Of a stretch of 64,000 nt of DNA, positions 54,920-64,000 are shown piece by piece. Origin of the DNA: Symsagittifera roscoffensis (Eukaryota; Xenacoelomorpha; Acoela; Convolutidae); NCBI RefSeq assembly GCF_963678635.1, contig NC_087067.1:28157547-28221546 (forward strand). The letters run 5' to 3'. The translations under genes were made by a program, and so were the position numbers. The notes under the pieces were generated by a model that was not told the origin of the DNA, ran no database searches, and saw nothing but the letters and a program-made list of their open reading frames with translations. Positions within the stretch are counted from its first letter, which is position 1; each line of letters opens with the position of its first letter.

Positions 54920-57900
54920 CTGAAAAAATAATTTAATGTCATAGCCATTTTCATAGAATTACATTAGTAGTGGACAAATTTAAACGCGGACCAAGTTAAC
55001 ACCCTCCAACACACACACTATTAGCATTCAGATTAATTGTGACACACACCGCCCAAAATCTAATTTGAATTGAAACTGCTTAGCAATCCGAGAAAAAAAA
55101 CTCCATTTGGATTGACTGAAAGTTCTAACTTCGTCCCATTTTAAATACCCGTCTTGAAAGATCTTTCCCGGCAAAACTTGATAGACCTTTCAAAAGACTC
55201 ACCATTAAAATTTTCTTGCTTGGCTATTTCGGGCTATTTCATTACCAGTACGTCGTTTTTTGACAGACTGCTTCGGCTCATTGTTTAGATATTCGTTTTC
55301 GAAGTAAATCTGAGTTATTTCTGTGGCTACTGAAAAAACTTGCTTGATTTAAAATTTCAAAATTCACCTCAGATCTCTGAATCTCGTCGCTGCTTGCTGC
55401 TTGTCCGAAACTAGATTCAGGACTGCCGTTCACATCATCCGACTCCGTCCTTCCACTATCCGCGACGCCGTACCTCTGAGTAATTTCTGCTGCTTCCCTG
55501 TAACTTGGTACACCTGAAATGGCTGCATCTTCAACTGATGATTGCAAGGGTTCGTCTTGGACTTCGTATGGCGGGGGACTTCCCGATTGGGTCTCTTCGG
55601 GTATGTCGGGGGTGAAATTAGAAGTAGTTGTAGTTGATTGATTGGGGAGGGGAGGAGGGTCATTGCGATTGTCAACTAGACTGATTGCAGCGGTTGAGGT
55701 TTGAGCCAATGCTTCTTGGTAAGAAGGTAACACTGAAATCGTGAACATGAGCTTTACATAGACATTTCAGAGATCTTTTGATCGTAAAAATATTAAAGTA
55801 TTCAACCATAGTTTTATCAAATGATTCGGCCACAGAACTTCTGAATAATGCCATAAACATGAACATGTACCTATTAGCATTCAGATTGATTGTGACAAGT
55901 CAATTATGAGACGTCTAAAAAGCTCTCTTGCTATCGACTTGTAGTTTTCTATTTAGCACAGATAGACTCGGATGCCTAAAAATGAGCGAATGAAGCAAAA
56001 TATCCTTTCAAAACGAAAGAAAAATCTGACCATTCCACTCAAAGCAGCCTTAAGTTCCGTGCAAAAATAACTTAATACAAGTATCGGCATGCCATTATGA
56101 AACTTCTCGTTAAATTGCATTCAGAATATAGGAACTATATGCAAAACAAGACTGCTCGTATCAGGGCGAAGCCCTGAACGTTCCGACTGCCTATTAAGGT
56201 TTATGGAGCAGTAATAACATTAAAAAATTAAAAGTAATAAAAAAAATGAAACTTTTTTTTTCTAAAATTTGAAATTTTTTATGAAAATCATCCCCCCACA
56301 CGCCATATAAAGTACAAAATGATAGATTTCACTACTTGTAACAAATCAATTATGGCAAATAAGCTTCGTTGAACCAATTTGGAACGATTTCTAGGACGGA
56401 TTAATTTTCCGCTTACGCGTTAATAACGCGAAATATATCGCGCGTTAATTGTCCGAAATTGGCCAAAATGGCAATCTTTAAACCCTCATAACTTTACGAA
56501 AAATGATCACAGGTGAAATATCTTTTCAAATTTGAGCTCAGGACAACAATACCTTTCGAATGATTTAAAAAAGTTCCGTCAAAAATGGCTAGATAAAAAG
56601 TCGAAATTTGTCTGAAGAAAAAAAACCCACCCGAGCACAAATATTCCGTTACTTTACTTTATCGGAACAATAAATAAAACCCAATCATCCCAAAACTTCT
56701 ACGCTAACTCTTATTCTCCATGTTTTAGCCGCCTTCTTTTATACGCCCGCTTTTATTTACTGACAATTTTTGGATTACGGCTACGCCTCAGCAATCAATC
56801 GGCACAAGATTAAGGCGAAAAACATAGCCAACAGACAGTTGGAAAAGAGAAATGAACGCAAGTATTCAGACTTTGATAAAAAAAATCTCAACTTTCGAAT
56901 TTCAAAGAAAAAATATATGCCCTTTGAATTTCTAGAACAATTTATGGTGGTCGCTTTTTTGATAACATGAACACAACTTAAGAAAACTCGAGCAATAGGT
57001 AAAATTTTTATTCCGATGGAATTCGCTAAACATTTAATTTCACTTTCATATTTAGAAATCGTTCACGTTTCGTGAGCCATTTCCACGTTCATATTTGGAG
57101 AGTGCTATTTAAGTAACTTTCAGCAGATGAATTTCCATTAAATTCAAAAAGTGCACATATACCTAAGCGCTTTCATAAATGCATGATTATGTACGAATGC
57201 ACATCTGAAGTTATTAGAGCATTTTAAGACTTAAACCTAAAAAAAATAACCACTACGTTCATTACGCAATTTTATTGAAGATTCGAAACAAGCCTTACTT
57301 GAGTCTATGTCAACGGACGCCGGCTGTATGATATTTGTACCATTCACCACTGCATTTGCGGAGCGATAGTTCTTCGCTAACTGAACTGCAGCAAAGTTCG
57401 GGTCGCTTCGCATCAGAACCCGAACACATGCTTCTATCGCTTCGTCTATTTCGCCTCCTTGGCCAATCGCGTCTATGTCTATGTTACTTTCCTGGCCGTC
57501 TTGGGAGCCATCAGGTCCGGTTCTAATCCCATAAAAACGACCTCTAGCCGCATTTGTGGGACAGCTGGTCGAGGATGGACTTCGGTTAAAAAGAAGCAGG
57601 CGAGAATTCGCGGCTCGGTTAGCCAAGGCAAAGTTTCCGCGAGGGGAAGAGGTAAACATTCCGGAGGCCCCGCGCCCGTTTCCTCCGAGTGTACGCGAGA
57701 GAACGGAGATACCCCCGTTTGTACGTCTCTAAAATACAAACAAAAAATCTCCATTTTCATCTTAGAGTCTCAAGGTCATAGCCATGCTTCAAAATTAACT
57801 CTTCTATGACAAACTTATCCAACTTAATCAAAAATACTGGACAAACTTGATTGTATTCCCCTTCCTTTTTATCAAACCCAAAAAAACACTCACCACAGTT

Positions 57901-60900
57901 CTGAAAGGTACACTTCTCGAGTACCATCTACACCCTGCATATCCGAATAATGTCAGCAGCAACAGCAGTAAACTGTATCTGAAGATGGAGGTTCTCACAG
58001 GTCCCATGCCATAGTCCGGGGGGTGTCCCATACCACCCATTTCCAGGTCCTCCGAGCTCGTCATGGAGGTGAGGAGGTCGTCCTTGTTGCGATGGTCGCC
58101 ATAACTGATTGCCTTGCGACCTGCTGCCGCTTCGTCCGAGTAACAATCTGAACCCAAAAGAATAGCCTGAGGCTAAGCATGTAGCACATAAAATTCCGAA
58201 CACTGTAAACTTTAGAAAAAAAACATTTGTTTTTCTCATTTTCCTTTATTTCTGCTTGGGATTGGAATCTTTTTGAAGCTTCTGTATGTTGACTAACAGG
58301 ATTATAAACATATGAAAGAACTTAAGTTACTAATGCGTATAAAAAGAGAAAAACATTTAATCAACTCTTCGTTTCTTAATCGCCCGTAATTGGTAACTGT
58401 TTGAACTTTCAAAAGGAGGTTTAAATCATGACTGGAAATTTTAAAATGACAAATCATGACTCCATCTGACGTTAATGTTTAGCATCTCTCTTTGCGTTGA
58501 AAAACACCAGAATCTAAAGTTACTCCAACATTTACCCCTTAAAAACTTTCTAGGAAAACAGATTTAGAAATCGAATATATCTTACCTGGTAAGTTCTTTA
58601 TGTAGACACATTTTTCCAGACTGTATGATTCACACTTGATAAATCTGAACAGAAAAACATAGCCAACAAACAAAAAGAGAAATGTCAATAAACTCAAGGA
58701 GACAAGGAGCAACTATTGACTTGCAAAAACTTTTGTTTCAAATGAGGTATATGGTCTTTTGCGCTCTTTGAATTTCAAAAATCATGCTTCTGACAGACAC
58801 TTTTCAGATTAAATTAACAAAACTAAAACACCTGAATCAGTAGGCAACTCCGCGGGGAAGATTTTAGTTTTTTTAGGTTTTTTTCTCCGAGAGAAAATCA
58901 AAAACTTAAAGTCTACTTTTGAAACGAGAAGTGCCCTTCACGCTTTATCGCACAATAAATTTGAATTCGAAGAGGGGAAAATGTCTAACTTTAAGGAAAG
59001 GAAATGCATTTGAAATGAACTTAAAAAGGCATGTATACATACGTGCATTTATAAGTGCATTAATGTGAAAGAACTCAATTCTGTGCATAACTAGAGCTTT
59101 TTATGACTCGAAAAAATCAACACAACCTATATAAGATAAGTGCCCCTACTACCTTCGCTGACCTTTGATAAAAAACAAACTGTTTCCTATCACGTTCCTA
59201 ATCAGTAGCAGATTATGGGAAGCGGACCGCAATCAGATGTAAACAAATCGTGCCAAGCTACCTTGCCCTTTTTAAAATCGTCTTCACTGACTTTACATCG
59301 CTCTCTGAGCTTCAACCTCAACCTTTACGATGTCCAAGAGGCCTGCACCAAAGATCTCCCAATCCTCTTGCTTCAAAACGCTTAAAGAATTTTTCACAAG
59401 TGGACCTAAGAAGTCACATACCTCATCCAGTTCCCCGAGCCTGGACCTTCAACGCTGAGACGCCCATATCTAGAACTTCAAGGCTATTAGAGCCATTGGC
59501 GCCTTTAGCCACTTAACAACATGCAATTTTTTTATCAACTTGTTCTATACCACAGCTTGCTTTTTGAGCAAACTCTGCAGTCTTCAACGTTCAGAGAAAC
59601 AGGTGTCTACAAATTCAACTCACCGGAGAGACCGACAGAGACCATCATTTTTTTGCTCTCGTAGGCAACCCTACCCGACCTCCGCTGCAAACCTAACTTT
59701 TTGTATTTGTCGCCAAAAAACAGAAGGCAGAGATCACTTGGACCAAAACACAACCCTTCAACAAGGCTTTCAAGAAATTTGCGCCCTTGGTAAACTACCT
59801 TGGGAAACGGCCAATCCCAAGTTGTCGTGTACAAAATTGTATCAAACAACTTGTCTGATACAAAGTCCATCTTCGCTCACTGGAGATAGACCGTGACATC
59901 AACTTTGCTCTTCGAGACAACCCCATCTGATCTGCTCTGCAAACTTGGCTTTTCGAAGTTTTCACCAAGTAAAACAAGGCAAGAAGCCTTTCAAGAAATT
60001 TGCGCGCTTTTGAAATAAACACAAGAAACAACGATTCGTAAGTTGTCTGATACAAAATGAGCCGAGAATCAGCAAGTGTGGCTTTGGGACATATCCACAA
60101 TGAAAGGAAAATAAACCCTCAGGATGTCAGACAGATTTCCGCCATAAATCGCAGACTGTTTTGTTTTTAATTTGCTTATATTTTCTATTGAGCTTTGAAT
60201 TCAAGTTTACTAATGATTTCTTCGATATTCTGTTCACCGCTGGGAAAAACCATAGGTCCGCGCCTATTCTTGATTTAAATAAAAATTTAATTATTTATTC
60301 CTATTTTTAAAATTATCAAATATTGTGGCGTCCGCGAGATTAGTCAGCCATAGTTTATGTATAGTTTATGTTTGTTCCTGTAGCTATTCATCATATAACT
60401 ACAACGAGAACAATTATTATTTTTTCTATCAAATCAAAAACAATGTTCTATCAAAGACTATGTCCTTTTCGTTCAGAAATCAAAAAGAAATTATTTGATC
60501 AATAACTCATTTTGATGCCTTACACCAATTTTTTATCACAAAACCAACTAAACATCTCAAATGCAGGATAAGAAACGTACTTGGAGGAATTTCGATATAC
60601 TCGGTCGCTCTCGCATTTGGCAAGGACGAAGTAACGAGATTGGTCCTCGGTCCAGCGACTATTGTCTCCAGATGCACTATTGGAAGGAACAGGACAAAGT
60701 GGCATCTGGATCTCTGGAAAACGTTGCACTGGATCGCCCTCTAGAGACTCCAACATCACAAACTCGGACACTTCAGAGGCGTCTTCATGATGGCAGTAAC
60801 TGAAACCAAAGAGACTCCAATTTATGCACTTTTTTCAGTTAACCAACCAAGGACTAACACACAAGTTACTGATCAAACTTATCCAAGCTAACTAGCAAAA

Positions 60901-61621
60901 GCTAAAAAAAGCCCCCTCCCTAAATCCCTCTACACCATCACTTGTTTTACAGCAATTTTTATTGGCCAATCAGATTCAATTCAAGCAACTCGATCATTTA
61001 CTTATTGCATAAATTAACGTTCCTTGTAAATTAAAGGGGCGGTGTTTTCGTTTGGATATTTCATGGGGGTAATTTTCACTTGATCCGCTGATTTGGCACG
61101 CATATACTGCAATTGCAATTTCGATCCCAGCAAAAATTGCCTGCAAGCAATGTCGAGAAAGTTAGTCGTTAGCAAAAACTACCTGCAAGCTTTGGTGCGA
61201 AAGCAAGTCGATATGGAAAATATAAGTTTACTTCCAACAAAGAGAAGACGGTCCAGTCTTCTTTTGCTAGCGCAGTCCGGGGGGGGGGGGGGGGATTTAA
61301 CCAAGAGGGCATGTTAAAGCTCTTAAATGTTACTACGCCGATTTTCCATATAAGATAGGAAACTGACTTGCAGCTGTTGCTGATCCTTCCGTATACCAAA
61401 GCTCTGCACTTCGTGGCTGGCACACTGTACACATAGTACACGAACGTTCCGACGAAGGGGGCGACGTCCTTCCAGCCGAATCTCACAACTGGCCCGCCAC
61501 TCTCCTTGTCCTCAGTAGTCTCCAAATAGGAGACGAAGGTGTCCGAAAAGGACGAGGAAGTGGAGGAGGAGCTTCCCAGCCAAACAGCCCCCAAATCTAC
61601 AACAACATCAAACATAGCCAT
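54860..61621 (-). CDS. Single-pass membrane protein with PY motifs, at least seven exons
   Basis: Seven exons join with matching phases and GT-AG borders to 546 codons counted from the ATG at 61621. The N-terminal half has scattered cysteines and looks extracellular. One strongly hydrophobic segment spans residues 232-249 and is followed by Cys-Arg-Trp and basic residues, as expected for the cytosolic side. The C-terminal half is low-complexity and carries Leu-Pro-Ser-Tyr (407-410), Pro-Pro-Pro-Tyr (458-461) and Val-Pro-Ser-Tyr (480-483); Pro-Pro-Asp-Tyr (220-223) precedes the membrane segment. PPxY and LPxY motifs are known ligands of WW domains of Nedd4-type ubiquitin ligases, so ligase-controlled trafficking is an inference. 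I do not recognise the extracellular domain. The true start is uncertain: GTTGTTGTAG at 61597-61606 is a plausible acceptor, and no signal peptide is visible in the ATG version. Confidence 0.75.
54987..55140. mobile_element. Diverged relative of the 53.8-kb MITE, in intron F-G
   Basis: Starts GGACCAAGTTAACACCCTCC and shares the internal order of the 53.8-kb element (AAACTGCTTAGCA, GATTGACTGAAAGTTC). The right terminus is not clear. The word TATTAGCATTCAGATT at about 55020 recurs at about 55872. Confidence 0.5.
55368..55732 (-). CDS. PY-motif gene, exon F
   Basis: Acceptor ACGATTTCAG. Phase 1 join makes the Met codon that precedes Leu-Pro-Ser-Tyr. Carries three of the four PY-type motifs in a Ser/Thr/Pro/Glu-rich tail. 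Ends in phase 0 at GTGAAT. Confidence 0.82.
56146..56669 (-). mobile_element. Helentron-like family H, copy 5, inside intron E-F
   Basis: Full-length copy in the same direction as the host gene: TGTTCCGAT at 56669-56661, hairpin CAGGGC-TTC-GCCCTG, end CTTGT at 56150-56146, T on each side. The 5' palindrome is shortened (about 15 bp missing compared with the 28-kb units). Confidence 0.88.
57299..57728 (-). CDS. PY-motif gene, exon E
   Basis: Acceptor TTGTATTTTAG, phase 0. 430 nt open throughout: Gly/Arg/Ser-rich first part, then a more structured part with Glu-Ala-Cys-Val-Arg-Val-Leu and Ala-Val-Gln-Leu-Ala-Lys. Ends in phase 1 at donor GTAAGG. Confidence 0.8.
57894..58147 (-). CDS. PY-motif gene, exon D (membrane segment)
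   Basis: Acceptor TTGGGTTCAG. Encodes the juxtamembrane Pro-Pro-Asp-Tyr and the six-leucine membrane segment. Ends in phase 0 at GTGAGT. Confidence 0.8.
58586..58644 (-). CDS. PY-motif gene, exon C (59 nt)
   Basis: Bounded by TTTTTCTGTTCAG and GTAAGA. Fits the phases of exons B and D exactly and adds two more Cys (Lys-Cys-Glu-Ser and Lys-Cys-Val-Tyr). Too short to stand out alone; phase agreement on both sides is the evidence. Confidence 0.72.
59250..60100. repeat. Imperfect tandem duplication within intron B-C
   Basis: 59622-59873 and 59876-60060 share CTCAC(C/T)GGAGA, CTGCAAAC, CTTTCAAGAAATTTGCGC and TTGTCTGATACAAA in the same order. The surrounding 59250-59520 is coding-like on the minus strand (an amphipathic stretch of about 45 codons), but I find no matching splice sites in phase, so no exon is called. 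Confidence 0.6.
60581..60799 (-). CDS. PY-motif gene, exon B
   Basis: Acceptor GGTTTCAG. The first base completes the Asn codon from exon A. Encodes Tyr-Cys-His-His, an acidic stretch, and Cys residues. Ends in phase 2 at donor GTACGT. Confidence 0.75.
61279..61294 (+). repeat. Homopolymer of 16 G
   Basis: Poly-G run in intron A-B of the PY-motif gene. It may be the trace of a hAT MITE terminus (this family carries G runs next to its left end), although no further MITE sequence is recognisable beside it. Confidence 0.6.
61368..61596 (-). CDS. PY-motif gene, exon A (first seen)
   Basis: Ser-rich start, then a block with Phe-Gly-Trp-Lys and Tyr-Tyr-Val-Tyr, and two Cys. Ends in phase 2 (TGC AA) at donor GTCAGT. 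Coordinates assume the acceptor at 61597-61598; if translation starts at 61621 the exon extends to there. Confidence 0.7.
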
Positions 61622-61718
61622 TAGCCAGCTAATAAAGAATTAATACATTTTATTTGCTTTCTTAAATTGGCCCCTCTCATGATCCCCCCCCCCCAAGCCT
61701 AAAATTTTTTATTTAAAT

Positions 61719-61785
61719 CAGGGGAGGATCTAGAATTTTCTCGAGGGAGGGGGGGGGCGGAATTTCAAAAAAAATTATCGACCTT
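61719..61785 (+). mobile_element. hAT-type MITE copy e, truncated
   Basis: Starts CAGGGGAGGATCTAGAATTT with the family's CTCGAGGG and G run, and continues through AATTTCAAAAAAAATT and CGACCTTTTT. It then breaks off into a GAAC-rich simple repeat. The right terminus is missing. Confidence 0.75.
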
Positions 61786-61786
61786 T

Positions 61787-61856
61787 TTAAGAACGAACGA
61801 ACGAACTGGAACGAACGAATTAATTAGAACGAACAAACTCATTTGGAACGAACGAC
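61787..61856. repeat. Degenerate (GAAC)n simple repeat
   Basis: GAACGAAC-type words in several short runs separated by TGG, AATTAATTA and AACTCATTTG spacers. Confidence 0.8.
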
Positions 61857-64000
61857 TTTTGATTGAGTTTTCCACTTAGTTTGTTCTATGATCTATACAC
61901 AACGTTGACCTTAAGCTTGATTACAATTAGTTTTTGCTACAACTTTTATCCAATTACACTGAAGTTATATTTCCTCCATTTGTTCATAATTGTTCAAACC
62001 TTGCGCGTTGCTGAAAACATTAAAAAGTAATACTCATATTCACTACTTACATAAAGTAAGGGCTACGGAAGGAATTGACATCATTTCACCATTCTTCTGA
62101 AAAAAAAAGAATTGGAATCTAAAATTTGTAATCTATTTTTCTAAACAGTTTTAACAGCGCACTTACAAGGCAAACTCAGAAAACTTAGATTTTGATCTGA
62201 AGAAACTTTTTTCACACGAACTCATTCCTCAAATGTGGCGAATAATCTCACCTTTGAAAATATTTTGAGCTCAATTACAAAAAAATTAATGTCTTAATAG
62301 GGATGTAAAATAAACAGCATTACAATTTTTCCGACAAAAACAGAGATGGAAACCGTAGAAAAAAATCGATTTTTTAAAATCAAAAATATTGATCAACCAA
62401 AAATGCTCCTATCTGCCTTGATTTCTTCTTGAATAATAACTCCTTTCAAGAAAATATGTCAAGGAGCAAGACAATTGAATAATAAATAAGCATCGATATA
62501 AATACACAAAGCTTATAGCGATAAGAGCCGACAATTCCTGAGCAGACATATAATAAACCGAAAAATTGTAGAAAAACTATAAACAAATTGAACCACAAAG
62601 AATTTTAAAAACTACTCAAGAATAAGCGTCTAAGCTGGTATATCAAAAACAAAAAAAAACTGATATACTGAAGTCGGAGTTGGTAAGTTAACAATCAACC
62701 ATAAAAATTTCGAATAGAACGGGCATTTGAAATCATTAATTTCAGTCATCCTGTGAACACAGTTATTTACCGGAATAGTACCCGATTGCAATACCCTTGC
62801 TTATCGCAAAAAAAAGAATATTTTGGACCTTCAGATCATTCAATTTTAAGGAATTCTGCATCCCGGCCCAATTCTAAGTTTATTTCATTGTAAGTACATT
62901 GAAAACCGAGATGAAGCGGACGCTACCATGCGCAAATGTTTTGTTCAAAGCTCAAAAAATTAGAAAAGGTGAAAAATATTTGGAGTTCAGATCGCGTCAT
63001 TAGTATGTCAGTTTCATGCTTTTAAAAATCTGCTCGATTTCATCGCTTAGTCTATTCTGCATTAAGCTATAGCTGGCAAAAAAATTCCTCTTTATCGTCG
63101 AACAAAGAAGCACAAATGATCTTAACGCCATTTTCATTTTCAATATTAAGTCATATTTTATCTTGTCTAAAAAAAATGAACCAGACAACCAAAAAGCAAT
63201 CTCAAAATGAACTAGAAAAAACCTTATTATTTTTAATTTGACAAAATGCAAGAAGGAATAAAATAAATAACAAGGTTATCCTGACTTAAACAGCCAACAG
63301 ACAAAGGTAAGTTTTAATGAAAAAAAAACTGATTTTCTTTAAAACTGAAAAGTTACATCACCTAACCACTCTTGGAATTCCACCAGAGAGACAATGCTTT
63401 GCACAGAAGCATAGCATGACAAACTAAAAGATCGAAAAGGCAGCAAACAATTTTTTTTATTAAAATTTATCTTCGAAAATTGGACTAGATTCTGTCTTAA
63501 ATAAAAAAATCTATTCAACTAAAACCTGCTAAGGAATCAACTGAACTAATAAATAGAATCGAAATTAAAATTCAAAGCGGTAACAAGCCGACAAATCTTG
63601 AGCAGACACACGTTGAGCCGAAAAAAAATGATTTTCATAAAGAAACGTTTTTAAGTCTCCCCGCAACACATTTAGATAAAAAGCTTTTTTAAACTCAAAA
63701 TGAGGTTGCTAAGAAGCCAATATAATGTAAGCCCCGAGCTTTTAGGTCGAATTGAATTAAAAAGGAAAACTGATATAACTGAAATCGGAGTTGAAAGCTC
63801 AAATAAATTGAAATAAACTGAAAGCTCCATATTCAAAATAACAGTCAATTTCAATGATCAAGGCACTCACAGATAATCACGAGAAAAAAGTCTAGTACCC
63901 AGTTGCAATACCTTTGCTTATCGCAAAAACTCTATTGATTTTCATAAAAACCTTCATTGTCAAGAAACAGACAGTAAAAGCAAACAGACAGCTTGCTAAC
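61857..64000. repeat. Intergenic, with a diverged direct repeat
   Basis: 62515-62815 and 63570-63935 share, in order, GAGCAGACA, a GAGCCGA-type word, CTGATATA(A)CTGAA(G/A)TCGGAGTTG, and AGTACCC(G/A)(A/G)TTGCAATACC with CTTGCTTATCGCAAAA (shortened here). The region upstream of exon A should hold the first exon(s) of the PY-motif gene, but no signal-peptide exon is evident; the open stretch at 63000-63251 does not qualify. Confidence 0.5.

Noticed and set aside
63000-63251. Possible signal-peptide exon for the PY-motif gene
   Set aside because: The frame has no good ATG start, no hydrophobic core followed by a cleavage site, and no donor in a phase that fits exon A.

Overview
This window looks like nuclear DNA of an invertebrate animal. 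It is AT-rich, genes are split by GT-AG introns with T-rich acceptors (plus at least one GC-AG intron), intergenic and intronic space is large, and every recognisable mobile element is eukaryotic: LINE, Ty3/gypsy, hAT, Tc1/mariner, Mutator-like and Helitron-like. I see no operons, ribosome-binding sites, CRISPR arrays, rRNA or tRNA genes. I cannot name the species.

Layout. 0.3-1.5 kb: dead LINE reverse transcriptase. 2.4-8.3 kb: dead Ty3/gypsy element (gag-like, protease-like, RT, RNase H, integrase), followed by coding-like debris to about 10.3 kb and a 21-bp tandem array. 11.3-12.8 kb: intact intronless UDP-glycosyltransferase. 13-20 kb: hAT MITE, then a large tandem duplication whose first copy is interrupted by an 0.8 kb insertion carrying a dispersed repeat (called X here; second copy at 33.1 kb). 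20.8 kb: possible secreted-peptide exon. 22.7-24.7 kb: two hAT MITEs with exchanged target-site flanks around a 1.3 kb segment that holds a foldback Tc1/mariner MITE. 26-31 kb: a Helentron-like family (called H here), including a three-unit tandem array. 32.3 kb: PAN/Apple-type exon on the minus strand. 33.8 kb: Mutator-like transposase relic. 35-38.8 kb: a tandem duplication interrupted by divergent H copies. 39-43.7 kb: repeats and decayed element sequence. 44.6-46.5 kb: three-exon aquaporin. 46.7-48.0 kb: truncated LINE abutting a hAT MITE. 49-54 kb: tandem repeats and a palindromic MITE. 54.9-61.6 kb: a minus-strand gene of at least seven exons, reconstructed from splice phases, for a one-pass membrane protein with several PY motifs. 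61.7-64 kb: repeats.

Only three loci look like functional protein-coding genes: the UGT (lumenal conjugation of small lipophilic compounds in the ER), the aquaporin (membrane channel) and the PY-motif membrane protein (family not recognised). Nothing ties them into one pathway. The rest of the window is mostly a layered record of transposition, in which duplicated segments act as empty-site controls for later insertions.
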